The notes below the pieces were generated by a model that was given only the letters and a program-made list of their open reading frames with translations, was not told the DNA's origin and did no database searches. Source: Lepidodermella squamata (taxonomy: Eukaryota; Gastrotricha). Taken from it: a DNA stretch of 64,000 bases. A program made the position numbers and the translations under genes. Of the stretch, positions 37,646-49,008 are shown in pieces. Positions within the stretch are counted from its first letter, which is position 1, and the number at the start of each line of letters is the position of its first letter. Location: contig JBLDXI010000028.1 in assembly GCA_047495785.1 (NCBI GenBank), positions 868,001 through 932,000 on the forward strand. The letters run 5' to 3'.

Positions 37646-39878
37646 ATGGCTGACAGCGATGGGGCGAGTTTCGAATGGCGCCGACGAACATCGTCTATCG
37701 TGCGGCGATTCCGCTCGCTTTTCAACATCGGCTCTTCAGATGACGGCAACGGACAAGACGAACAGACTGTTGTGTCGATAACGGTGGCGCCGGCCGATTT
37801 CAATGCCGTTAGAAGTGAGGAAATGCTGCGAGGTGTGGTGGGGGCTTTTCCCAACCTCAGATTTGCCTCGGTAAATTTTCGATATTTTACGAATTTTACA
37901 AAATAATCGGATTATTTTCAGTGATTTTTTCGTTTTTAGTTGATTAATTTTTATTTCGAAATTTTTTATAAATAAAACTAATGCAAAATAAAAGTTATTA
38001 CATTTTTCCAATGGGAAATTCTGGAAACAAAAATTTTTATAGCTAAATTTCGTATTGCGGCGGTTAAAATTTGGTTTCTTGTTTTATAATGGAATTTTAA
38101 TTTTTCATATTTTTTACATTTTTTCAATTTTTAATTGGATTTCATGAATTGGGAATTTTTTCCAAATTTTAAATGGTGAATAATTTCTCTCTTCTTAAAT
38201 TTGTTTAGTCGCAACTTCGCCTTCACGTGACGTCGACCGCTTCGCCATCTCCAGTCGAATTTTGGTGCATTTTGATGGAAAATTTCGAGTCAGCCGTCGA
38301 CATGGGCCTCAACTACGTCCGCCACCTGCCAGGCATCAACTATATCCACCCTCAAGACCGGCGTCGAATTTTCTCCGAATGCCTATTACCAATGGCTGCT
38401 GTTCAACAAATTCTAATGTCGAAAGGCGAGTCGAGATCACAGGCTGAAATCAGCTTACCCGGCGATTACTTCTTCCTGAACATGACGCCGCAAGCTCGAG
38501 CGTTGTTCGTGTCCTATTTCCCGGCCTATCAAGCCCTGGTTAAGGAAGTCTACGATGTGGGCTGTGCTATTGCGACATGGGCGCCGTCTTCTGTCGAATT
38601 GGCGTTTCTCGAGGCTCTTCTTTTCTATCACAGCGGTGAGTATAAAAGAGATAAATTGATGAGACAACAAATTACTAAACAAACAGATAAACAAATTGAG
38701 TTAGTTGGTAGTTTTGATAATGGTCCAAATATTTGCACCATTAAAAATGATGTTCCAGCACTAAATTTAAGCGACCTGGCACTTGATTTTTCAGATTCAG
38801 GCGATTTTTGAACTCTGGATTTTTTGTTTTAGCTACCTGGCGCCCTAAACTACGTAGAAAAATTATCGATGTTGAGTTCCATGGCGGCTGATATCGGGAA
38901 AATCACTGATTTGTAAAATCGATACTTACAATCGATATCGTCTCTATAAGATAGAGTATATAATTCGTAAACTGACCGCTCATAGCGCGAAATACGCGTA
39001 ATAGGAAGGTCTATCGGTTAGGCAAGGTGTCAAAAAATTTGACAGTCTAGCGAAGACTGGGAACTCGAAAAACCATATTTAGGGGAAATCATGTGCTGGA
39101 GTCTCGAATTTATTGCTGGAACCCTAAATTTAGGGTGCGCAATTGGCAGCCGTAAAATACGATAAATCGAGACTAATTTTTGAAATTTTTATGCAATCAG
39201 AATATTAGTTTTAGGATCTCATGAATATTCATTTTTAAAATTGAAAAACTATGAAATTGTCTTCAAAATACTTTTTAAATTGTCGTTGAGACTGTCGGAG
39301 TTTTACTCTTTCTATTCTTGATTGTATTGAAGTTAAACGTAGAGCTAAAACTAGTTCGGGCACGTGTCGATATGCCCGAACTCAGTAAATATGGAACAAT
39401 GGTAAAATCTTCGAAAATAACGTGCTAATGGCCAGAATTTTGGGGCAGTAATTAACGAGAAAAATCGCTTGAAAATAAAAAATACTGAATATTGCTATTT
39501 TCTTTAATTTTTGTGTTTTTCCAACTTCATAATATCTACCATTTTGCAATTGCAGAAGCTCCGGGCCTCTCGAATCCTAGTTCGCTCGGCAATCTTCGAA
39601 CTCAGCTACTTCGAACAATAGAAGCCCACCTTCAGTCGACGTGCAGCGAAGAAAAAGCCGCCTCGGTGATGGAACAACTGTTGTCAGTGTACAAATTACT
39701 TATGAAACTGCCCGAAGTTCACTCGGCCGTCCTAGCGCAAATGACCGCGCAAAACCCGGATATTTTACAAGCCAGCGCGCTGCTGCGCGAAGTCTACCCG
39801 AACGGCGGCGTGACGCGGAAGCTAAAATCGAAAGCGCCCGGCGACAATCGAAACGGCACAACCGTTATCGGTAGTTAA
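37646..39878 (+). CDS. Nuclear-receptor-like ligand-binding-domain protein without DNA-binding domain, 324 aa
   Basis: Exons 37646-37870, 38209-38635 and 39556-39878 join in frame. The N-terminus is short and basic (FEWRRRTSSIVRRFRSLF) with no C4 zinc fingers. The middle shows helix 3-5-like sequence of nuclear receptors (FESAVDMGLNYVRHLPGI, then DRRRIFSECLLP). The third exon resembles helices 9-11 (LSNPSSLGNLRTQLLRTIEA...LLSVYKLLMKL) and ends with LLREVY, which fits the AF-2 core pattern (two hydrophobics, x, Glu, two hydrophobics). DBD-less receptors such as the NR0B group act as co-regulators by dimerising with other receptors; that role is an inference. A DNA-binding exon far upstream cannot be excluded. 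The introns (338 and 920 nt) are longer than in neighbouring genes. Confidence 0.6.
38700..38935 (+). repeat. Dispersed repeat copy in the second intron of the nuclear-receptor-like gene
   Basis: About 230 bp are homologous to 47540-47790, with shared words such as CCAAATAT.TGCACCA, TTCCAGCACT.AATTT, TTTTTCAGATTC, CTACGTAGAAAAATT and GATATCG.G.AAATCACTGATTT. It lies wholly inside the intron and explains why exon 2 reads open past its donor. Confidence 0.75.
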
Positions 39879-40930
39879 ATGAACCTGTGTGACAGTACAA
39901 TAACTGCTCAATATATATATATATATAAAAGTCACAATAAGTCTTCACGATAAGCCTTTGTTAAAACGTGGAATCGTTCTCTTGGTAAAAAAACTACTTG
40001 TTTTGATATTTTGAACCTCGAAACTGTTACTCGGTTCGATTTTCCGCCTGTGCGTCATTGTAACGCTTCTGTATGTAACGTGGCATAGAATCAAGAAATT
40101 CACAGCTTTTGGATACTTGCGAAAATAAAACACATTTTTATTCAATTAAACTGGCTCTAAGACATTTGAGCAAACTCTCAGTTCTGCTAAAATTAATTCT
40201 TTTGCTGTATAGCTAGATATAAGTATTAAGCTTTTTTTGTTAATTTTTCGCTCGCAGACATGTTTTTTTCAACAATGTACTTTGTTCTTTTTTTGCTCTT
40301 TTTTGTTTATTTTTATTTATTCTAATTACCTATACGAGATTTTGTTGTCAATTTTTCAGTTTTTATTAGGATTCAGAGGGCTTTTGTTTTCTTTCATTTT
40401 TTCGAAAATAATGTCGCCTCGTTTTGCCTAGCCCAAAAACTGAGCCCGTAAACATTTTCGAGCTGATTCGACGGCTATAGACGGCTATAATAGTTGGTTG
40501 ATTTGATCCTCGAAGCTATTGTATTCAGTAAAATTGAGTTCCAGTCATTCTCGGCGTGGCTATTCTTCCAGAAAATTCTAAAACGAACTGTTTAACCTTC
40601 ACCAGCGAAAATGAGAACCTTCACCATCCAGACACTAGATACTTAGATCATCACATTTTATTTTGAAATTAATAATGAATTATTCACTCTGATAAATAAT
40701 CATAGACCATACTTTCAAGTATATAACGCCGCCGGCCCCTCTTTTTAAAAGAAGCTTTTCCGAAAGCCATACCCATTAAGCTTTTACGCATGTGTTCATA
40801 AAAGAGAAACTTATAGGTTGGGAGTGAGGAAATGATGACAGATAATACGCACAATTGAATCGGTACATATTCAGATGCAGATTCGAGATTACAAGTTCAG
40901 ATTTCTGCGAGGTAATGGCTATCGTTTTAA
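39879..40930. other. Intergenic, no gene seen
   Basis: AT-rich, with a (TA)n tract at about 39912-39928. It separates the 3' ends of the nuclear-receptor-like gene and the first lectin-array receptor. No open frame of note. Confidence 0.5.
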
Positions 40931-42100
40931 TCACCTGACAATCACATTGTAGCAGTAGGCGTGAATTGCGACAAAAGAAGCCAGACTCAGGACGAAAGCG
41001 ATCAAATCGCAGAAGCGAACTAGTCGAAATTTGCCCAATTTCCTTTCGTTGACCTTTGAATTCGCTATGATGACTGTTGCCATCTGATACAATGTGATGA
41101 CTGCCGTAAAAATTCCCAGGGCTGTGACGTAGTCGGCGAGAAGAGTTCGACCTGAAGTTTTCGGCAACTGCGAGCGAACATCAGACTGCGCAACTATCAG
41201 AGCTAAAAAGGATGTAACCGTAAAAGTTGGCCTTTCAGCCGTATCTGGCTCCAAAAGATAAGTCATAAGGTTCAGAGAAGCCAAAATTGCACTCGGCATC
41301 ACCAAATTGGTCATGTACCAATCCGGAATGCGTTGTAGCACAACTTGACACTCAAAGCCATCGACAGGCAGTCCTAAGAAGGTTAACTCAACTGAGGAAA
41401 CGTTTATCGCCTTCAGACGCCATTCTTCAGTTTCAGACTCCTCGCGCCAATTGCAAATCGGCTGCTCTTTAAAGCGCAAAGTCCTCTTAGCACGCACCAA
41501 ATGGAACTGAAATGTACAGGTTTGAGTATCGTAGGGGAACTTTGCTAGATCCAGTGGGCAGTCTGATGTGAAAATTCCTTGCTTCAATAGCCAGAATTCA
41601 AGGTTCTGATAGCTATCCATCTCCGTAAGGACAACTGTTACTTCTTCAGGGAAGACAGTGTCCCCCAACATTGCATAGTTCGAATTTGCCGCGCTTGAGA
41701 ACGAGATGCGAGGCACCCAGACAGATTTTGATGTTGCTACATAAACGAACTCACGACTTTTGCCAAAACTTACGAATTGATCCAACGCGCAGGTTGTTAC
41801 GTTCCAGTCAGCGACGAATAGGCCTGCAGCTGACATAGATTGTTCAACCGTGTCGATGCCTTGTAGCTTCGATATTTCAAAACCAAAGGTTACTAGCATT
41901 GCTGATCCGTTGTTGGGCGGGACTGATAGGCCAGGATCGAAATCGTGGCATTCGCGCATAACTTGGTCTATCGCCAACGGGGTCATTGAAGGATCTGGCG
42001 GAGCTGGGATGAGCCGTTGAGTAATAGACTGCCGACTCATTGTGCCAGTTGCAACAGGGCTGATTGTGCCACTTTTTACAGTGGTAGCGGACGGTATCGT
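40931..42100 (-). other. Channel module of lectin-array receptor 1
   Basis: The agonist-binding domain contains a Cys-loop with exactly 13 residues between the cysteines (CPLDLAKFPYDTQTC), including the invariant FPYD. M1 follows IPDWYMTNLV. The M1-M2 turn reads DTAERPTFT, with Glu before M2 as in cation-selective members rather than the PAR motif of anion channels. M2 is TFTVTSFLALIVAQSDVRS. M3 and M4 are joined by only about 15 residues (SKVNERKLGKFRLVR), far shorter than the usual eukaryotic cytoplasmic loop. No vicinal Cys pair is seen in loop C. Confidence 0.85.
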
Positions 42101-45100
42101 CATGTAAGGCGGTGATGTTGTAGATTTCTGAGTTGAGCGCGCTGTTGTGGTCTTCAAACTTGTCGTTGAAGATGAGTAAGTTGTTGTGCTTGAAGCCAGA
42201 CCTCCAGCATAAGTCCTGACGCTGAATACGTTAATTTCCTGTGAGATAGATGTCGCTCGTGTTCCGATGCCCAAAATTAAAGGCCCATTCGAGCTGAGAC
42301 CGGGGACTAGGACTTGGTTAGCAATCTTAATGATGTTATTGTCAGAACCAGTCATTTCAGCCTGGAAAATCAGAATTTTTGAACTTGGAGTGAAAAGAAG
42401 AAATGAGCAGCTACATACAGAAACACTATCGCCGGCCAATTCTAACTTCAGTCTTAGTTTCCCGTTTAGCACATCAGGATTTAGGCTCATCCAAGGGACC
42501 AAGGATGGAGGTGAGGTGATTGGAGTAGATGTCAAGTAAGCACTTGCTACCAGTCCGATTTGGCTACTCGACCTTGGGTTAACTATCAAATGTAGACCCC
42601 GGTATGGATACTGCACGTAGTAACTCGATTGGACTGAAATGAAATTAGTTGTTAGATTGCTTGGCAATAAAATTAGCAAGTCTACAATTAAATTTTGAGC
42701 TGTTTAATGATTCAGAGTTGACAAAAAAAATGTCGAGACCCTCAGCATTGCCAGTCACGCTTAAAGAAACATAGACCATTAAACTTGTGTATGCGCTCAA
42801 GTTGATCGGCTGTATAAAAATATGTCAATTATCGCAAAGAAAAAAGTCCTCGCAGTTACGAGTCGCGAATACACGGCCGATGCAAAACCAGAGCCAAGGT
42901 GTAGCTGTAAAGAAGGTGTCGATGTTGTAGTTGGCGCTTTCGGTGTGGTGACATCCTGACTTTCATTAAATTTAGCACGGACAATCCAGTCATCTGAATG
43001 GCTTTGAAGATTAAAGCGCGAAGATTATTGTTATACGAGATTAATTACCGAGGTTGTAGCCATCGAAAGAGTAATTTGGTAGGTATATTCCTGAAATTCA
43101 TGATGTGAATTAGGTTCCCGTCATACTTTTTGAAATACCGGTTCCGCCAGATTGATCGGCCATCGTTCTAGTTGGAATGGACTTAGAGACAGTTATTGAG
43201 TAAACCCGAACATTCGTGAGGCCTCCTCCTGTAAATGCCGCAATCCCAACAATCCATGGACCGCTGGTTAGTATTCCTCGGCAGGCCTCGTTTTCCGCTA
43301 TTGGAACTTGGGCCCCGTTAGCCGAAACCATTGATGCCTTGATGGATAATTTTCATCTTCATAATTTCTTCATTTTGCCAGCTTACAGAGACTGAGCCGT
43401 AACTAATGGTCAGTCGATAAGTTGCATAATTGATATTCAAGCCATTAGTGTAAGAGGTTGTCGTGTTGACGCCCGGCCGCATCGAGTCGGCTTGTGTTGA
43501 CCAAGGGTAACTATAGGCAAGAATCACCCTATTGCCACTTGGATGATTCACGAACGAGTACAGATAAATGCCTTTGTACCGCTCGTTTGCTAAATCAAAC
43601 AAAGATAATTTGAATCTATTGAAACTTTAAGGGCTAACTGTTAAAATTGAAATCTTCAGCCGGAACCGTGAATATAGCAAAACCGCCGTCAAGAGTACTT
43701 TGTAGCTGTGCGACAACTTCTATTTGAATATCTGACCCACTAGCGTTCAGAAACTGTTTCGAGAAACTGATTAAATCAGTTATTCTACGGCATGGTTCTT
43801 ACTGTCTTGCTGTACATGTAAGCCGTATAGTTGCGCAAGCTGTCTTTGAGAAGCACAATGCCGTTTGAACCATCTAGGGCGTATGTCAATGACAATGGTA
43901 CTTTGTTGGTGCCGACTGGTTTCATGTAGAACTGCCAGTTGTCTGAAAAATATGTGATATTAAGCACCCTAATTGATAAAAGGGGAACATGATGACTTAA
44001 GCTTGACCCGTCAAATGACAGGCTTGGAACGAGTGACCAGTTGCTGGCGATTGGAGGTTTAGCTATCGATGCCGCTTTATATAGCTTAATAGATTGGACT
44101 AGCACAGTGTTAGCGGCTTCACTTGGTGCAGATATTCCCACCACCCAAGGCCCAGCCTTCAAAAATCCAGGAATCTTGACATCCTGTGCAAGCTGCGCGG
44201 GTTGATCGCTCGAGAAGAAAGTTACCTGAAAAATCCAAGGTGCCGGGGTAATTCTACCCATAAAATCTCACATTGACTCACATTGAGCCTTTCATCGTTC
44301 GTTATCGTGAATTCGAAGCAAACATCCGTTGCATTACTCACTGATCGAGAGGCCATAATTATTCGTGTCGCGGAAGCATCGTCGTTAGGTTGGTCGTCGT
44401 AAAACAGCCGCAAGTTTTCCACGTTTTGGAGGCTATTCAGCTGTACACCAAGGCCTTTGAACTTGTTCGCAAGATAGGCGAAATTTCCGGCTGAAATTTT
44501 GAAAAATTCTGTGTTTATCACTAAAATATTACAAATCGCTTACTTGGGTAGCCTGCTGCCAGGTGAGAAGCTGGCACGAAAAACACATTCACGCTACTGC
44601 CCGAACTTTTACCAGTACAGTATGCGACCTTGAGGTCTAGACCTTGCGGAATATCCTTAATGGTAAAATTCGACAAGGACAATTTCCACCACGGATAAAC
44701 TTTAAGCAGAAGGTTTTGATTACCCGAGTTGAATATAAAACCGCCTGTTGAGCCTCCATGTTGGACCATATCAGTGGGTACCCAATCGGAGAAATTAATG
44801 CGCCCGACGAAATTGCAGTTCCGTTGTTCAACTTGGCGGCTACGGCATAGTTGTCTGAGGAGAAAACAGGTGAAGTAAAGTGTCACTCGTGTCTAAAGGA
44901 AATTAGCAATTTTGCGATGGAAAATGTGATGTACTTCGTCGCAAAGAATGCGAAGTGGCGATGTCAGGCATCGAGATATAAAACTGAGCATTCTTTGTGG
45001 TCTATATTTTTTAAGCCGCATCGCTAAAGCGGGCGGATTTATTGCTGCTCCTAACAACCAACTGGTCCTAAAGATCTTAAAATGCGCTCTGTTTCCTACC

Positions 45101-47010
45101 GTCACCTATGCCTGGAAACCTGGAACCTGGAACTTATGACTACCTGTATTAGATCCGTCGAAGCTGAAATTAGGATCTAGTTGCCAGTCCTGCCCTGGGC
45201 TGTTCAGGTAATAAGTAGCGACGCTAAGCACGTCGACCCCGCCGAGCTCGCGTGGCTAAAATATGATTAAGTTTCATTGCACTTGCGGAAACTTCAAGAT
45301 AGCTTACAATTACTTGGCCTGACGTTGAGGCGGCAACTCCTAGCTGAAGATCCCCAAAGTAGCTGTCAAAGCCAGTAATACTGATGCCATCAAATATCCT
45401 CGTTGTACTGTTGTTGTACTGGCGCCAAACGCTGAGTTTCTCATCAGCAATTTCAACGACGATAAGATTGTACGCTGTTGATAGACCATTCACGCCAGTT
45501 GCCATAGCTATTCGTAATGTCTGAGGGGCATCAGTGTAAAATTGTCCGTCACTGATTCGAACCACGGCACGGCTGTATAAGACTATTGCGATATTACGAG
45601 CTGGGTTGAAAATGATGCCAAGACCACTGAAATAGTTCTTATTGATATTGAGACGATCACCTTATATGGAAATGAATGCTTTGTAGCAAAATTATAACCA
45701 AACTGAAGGTATCTCACCTCCGCGAGCTGTTTTGGCTTTATCAACAACCCAAATGGCAAAAGGGGCTCCCAGAGCGTTGCTCTGAGTAGTGAATGATTTC
45801 AACAAAACCTCGATGCGCAAGTTGTGTTGTGATATAGCCTATAATAATATAATTAAAGATGAAACGGGCCTTAACAGAACTTCGTCGTCATTTTCACCGA
45901 GGAGCACCATAAGGCGCCTGTTTGAATTGCTGTTGTATCATCGATCATGCGAACAGCAAGATCACTCTGCTGCACACGAGATATCATTCCATAACTTCGC
46001 CATGTACCAGCATTCTTTGTTAACATGATTGATGCTAATGGCAGCGAGAGCTCTGAAGCGTAGTTCAGGCTGAGATCGCTGCGCATTAGTGGCATTTCAG
46101 GCGAGGGACTGGCTTTTGGAACTGTTACATGAGATATCGAGAGGTGAAAGCTCCTGTAGAAGGTAGCTAAATACGCGATTACCCATTTTGCAGATGAGCA
46201 AATATTCCCTCAACTGGTCAATTGTGATTACCGTGCTGAAGATACCGTAACAAGATACAGAACCAGCAAAGCTGTAGTTTGTAGGTGGACTGTCAATAGA
46301 AAAAGCATATGCTTTGAAGAGCTTCAGAGTATGGAACGATAATTTTCATAAAACTTAACCTGGCCCCGATGCGCATGCCAGCGCTAGCCACTCTTTTTAC
46401 TCCGCTATATCCTATACTGCGGACCTGTGCCGTGTCAAGAATTAGGGAAGCCGTATTGCTTGGATCTGAGTATTGAAGACCGAGTTGCAACCACTCGTTG
46501 CTGATAACTTTATTCGTAGTCGGTGTCCCGAACCCTTGCAATCCCGGACTAAAGACGAGTTGATCATAGCCAGCTATTGTTACATAAGGTCCAGACGGTA
46601 CGTATTGAAAAACAGGTCCGTAAGAAGCTGGTGGCTGTAGTTTCACCATCCCAAGAACTGTCCAGGAATCGTTTAGGATTCGCAGTTCTTGCCAAGGAAA
46701 TTCTATGCAGCTATTCGCATCTTGCCCGACGGCGAACGAAGTTCCAATGGCTCCGGTAAACCCTGCTATTGAGTAGTCAACTACCGCCTTACTGTTATTG
46801 CACAACCGGCCGTGGTACTCATTACCGCTCAAGTCTTGCAATTGAGTTACGCTCGTTAGCGGCCAGAAAGCGACTGGAACTAGATAGTAAAACGAAACTC
46901 GTTGGTGAAACCCGATGCAATAAACTCAGCAGTGTCTCACGGCTAAAAGCTGATTGAAATATCAGTAAAAAATTCAACCCGACGAGAATGTTGACGGCCA
47001 TCACTCTCAC
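40931..47010 (-). CDS. Lectin-array Cys-loop receptor 1 (LamG + four L-type-lectin-like modules + pLGIC), 1,596 aa
   Basis: Exons (minus): 47010-46941, 46879-46360, 46289-46183, 46121-45898, 45838-45718, 45660-45308, 45255-45144, 44854-44724, 44655-44544, 44490-44282, 44225-43997, 43942-43803, 43753-43639, 43589-43387, 43337-43139, 43090-43049, 42993-42860, 42809-42686, 42633-42419 and 42361-40931. All phases agree (4,791 nt). The signal peptide (MRVMAVNILVGLNFLLIFQ) is followed by a LamG-like domain (FWPLTSVTQLQDLSGN, residues ~25-235). Four modules of 230-270 residues come next. Module 1 shows GAPFAIWVVDKAKTARGG and NYFSGLGIIFNPARN, the L-type (legume/ERGIC-53-type) lectin core. Modules 2-4 each open with an F.FDG motif. 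A Thr/Ser-rich linker leads to the channel domain. I infer a cell-surface ligand-gated channel carrying its own glycan-binding array. Confidence 0.85.
44890..45139 (+). mobile_element. Fragment of a non-LTR retrotransposon reverse transcriptase inside an intron
   Basis: The seventh intron of lectin-array receptor 1 is 289 nt while the matching intron of receptor 2 is 49 nt. The extra sequence reads on the plus strand (44948-45139) as LYFLSRIAKAGGF, NNQLVLKILKCALFPTVTYA and W. This resembles the thumb end of LINE-type reverse transcriptases (R..L......L..LY..L..P.LTYA...W). It is short and inactive. The family match is by eye only. Confidence 0.45.
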
Positions 47011-47086
47011 TGGTTATTATTTCTATCCTGTAGAAAAAACATCTGCGGGAATGTAAAACTATGCCGAGCAATTATGTCAGGTATAC

Positions 47087-47094
47087 ATTTTATA
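47087..47094 (-). promoter_or_regulatory. TATA box of lectin-array receptor 1
   Basis: TATAAAAT on the minus strand, 77-84 bp upstream of the ATG at 47010. The distance is close to that of the polycystin-like, protease-homologue and second receptor genes. Confidence 0.5.
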
Positions 47095-47099
47095 TCTCT

Positions 47100-47790
47100 T
47101 GCTACTGCCATATCTTCGCGAGTTACTGTTGTTTCTTGCCCTGCTAATTTATTGTTACCATGGGCCTAATTAAAATAAGTCTCTTTGATGCCTCCGTAAC
47201 AAATTCTACGCGAATAACATGCCGAGCGCCGTCCCTCTCGCAGCTTATTATTGCTATCCTAGATGGCAAATGGAAAACGAAAAATGAACACGGCGTGCAG
47301 AAAATCGAAATCAGGGTTTGCCGAGCAATTATTATGGCAGTTATATGTTTTTAATTAGCACATATTCATAATAATATCCGTCTTCGTTGCGGTTTCAGAC
47401 AGCGTGTCCGATGCTGAATTAATTGCATTCAGAGATATTTTTTTCGAGTGAAATCAATCCAACAGCTTATTATTTCTATCCCCGAATGGTAGTTTTAACA
47501 CAAAAACACGTGCGAAAACTCCCAATTAAAGTATATTTATCAGGGGCCCAAATATCTGCACCACTGAAAATGAGTTTCCAGCACTCAATTTTTCAGATTC
47601 TTTTCTATTACGGCGACTTCGGTTTTTGATCGATACTGATGCCCTCCCTGATCCTGATTGGATATTTATTTAGCTACAAGGTACAAGGTGCCCCAAGCTA
47701 CGTAGAAAAATTTGGGGTTCCAAGACGGTTGATATCGAGGAAATCACTGATTTCTGATTTGCTTTTACCACGCCTACAATTGCATAACTT
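47100..47790. repeat. Decayed promoter-like duplicates and dispersed repeat between the two receptors
   Basis: CTTATTATTGCTATCCTAGA (about 47246) and CTTATTATTTCTATCCC (about 47466), plus GCCGAGCAATTAT (about 47319), repeat sequence found at 47005-47095 just upstream of receptor 1. GAAAACTCCCAATTAAA at about 47515 recurs upstream of receptor 2 (about 55787). The part from 47540 to 47790 is the second copy of the dispersed repeat seen at 38700-38935. This looks like wreckage of a further receptor copy's 5' flank plus a mobile-element relic. Confidence 0.5.
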
Positions 47791-48892
47791 GAAGCGCCGC
47801 GCAAGAGTATTTTGCATTAATTTTCAATTGCGTAACCCGTATCTGGTTCGAGATCGTTTGCGAATTTGAATTTCGTGAACTATGCTATGTTATGTTACGA
47901 CGTGATGAGCGACTACAATTGAACAACGAACCTTGGCGACCTCAAAATAACACCAGGCCTTGACCCCTACCGATTTTTTCAATTTTTGAACTTCCGCGTC
48001 CAAGCTATCAAATATTACCAATTTTAAATCCATTTTTCTAAATAAATTTTGAAACTCTAACATTAATTAGGTTTTAATTAGCTGCATTTTCGGCCGGTTT
48101 TTAGTCAAACATTGGGGACGCTAGCAAAGCGTTAGCTGGCGCTATTTTTGGTAAAATTGCTGGATGAGTGACCATAAAATGAATCAAGTCTTCGCATTTT
48201 GAAGTTTTATCAGAATCATCAGGCGACCCCCGTGACCCCGAGCTGGCTCGGCGACCCCCGGAAAAAGGGCCCACGACCTGGGTCGTTCCCACTGAAAGAG
48301 GGCTCACAGTCCTAAAACTTCCCACTTAAATTTTTATAGGAGTATAAGCCAGTTTTATGGGAATGGTGGCACACTTTTTGCGGCCCTGCTCTGTGGAATG
48401 ATCAACATTAAAATTAAAATTTATTTTATTTCTTTTTCGACCTTAATTTTTCGAAATGTCTTGGGTCAAGATGTCGCCATCTATTTTTGAAATAAATTAA
48501 TTATTATGGGAATAGTTGGGCCAAGATGACGGTTGGGACAGTGTGTCGCAGGTCAAAATGTCGTTGGGTCGAAATGTTACGTTGGGCCAAGGTGTCTTGG
48601 GTCAAAATGACGCACTCCCCAATAGATAGTACCCGAGCTCATTTTTGGACCCCAGCCTGAATAAGCCCCCTTTGAAACAATATGATACGAATTACTGGAT
48701 GTTAATTCGGCATATACGGTAGTTTTGTGCTGGACGGTTTTTATTCCAAAGTAAAGGCCAGGCGAATCTCTATCGATTGAATATGAGATTCTCACATGAA
48801 AACGAACGAACGTAACACTTATTTATTGTCCTTACACGACATGCTCAGTTAATAAATTTAAAAGCAAAACAAAACCAAAAAATTAATTGGAA
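47791..48892. other. Intergenic with degenerate TTGGGTCAAAATGTCG repeats
   Basis: Between about 48465 and 48615 a unit like TTGGGTCAAAATGTCG recurs at least five times with changes. A G/C-rich patch at 48220-48300 contrasts with the AT-rich surroundings. No gene seen; open frames at 48101-48325 and 48577-48795 show no domain. Confidence 0.45.
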
Positions 48893-49008
48893 ATTAATAG
48901 GAAGTCTTTCGCGCACATCTTACATTTCTGGAATTAGGAGATTAAAGAGCGCGCGCCCTCAATCCGTGCGCAAAATGTAAGGTGCGCGTAACACTTTTTC
49001 CTATTAAT
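48893..49008. mobile_element. MITE-like hairpin, 116 bp with ~35-bp terminal inverted repeats
   Basis: The left end ATTAATAGGAAG... (48893-48927) and right end ...CTTTTTCCTATTAAT (48973-49008) are inverted copies that share the CGCGCAC and TTACATTT blocks. The loop is about 45 bp with a GAGCGCGCGC core. There is no coding capacity. Target-site duplications are not obvious. Confidence 0.6.

Noticed and set aside
38636-38811. Extension of the nuclear-receptor exon past its donor
   Set aside because: The extension runs into the dispersed repeat, and the GTGAGT donor at 38636 joins in frame to the exon at 39556.
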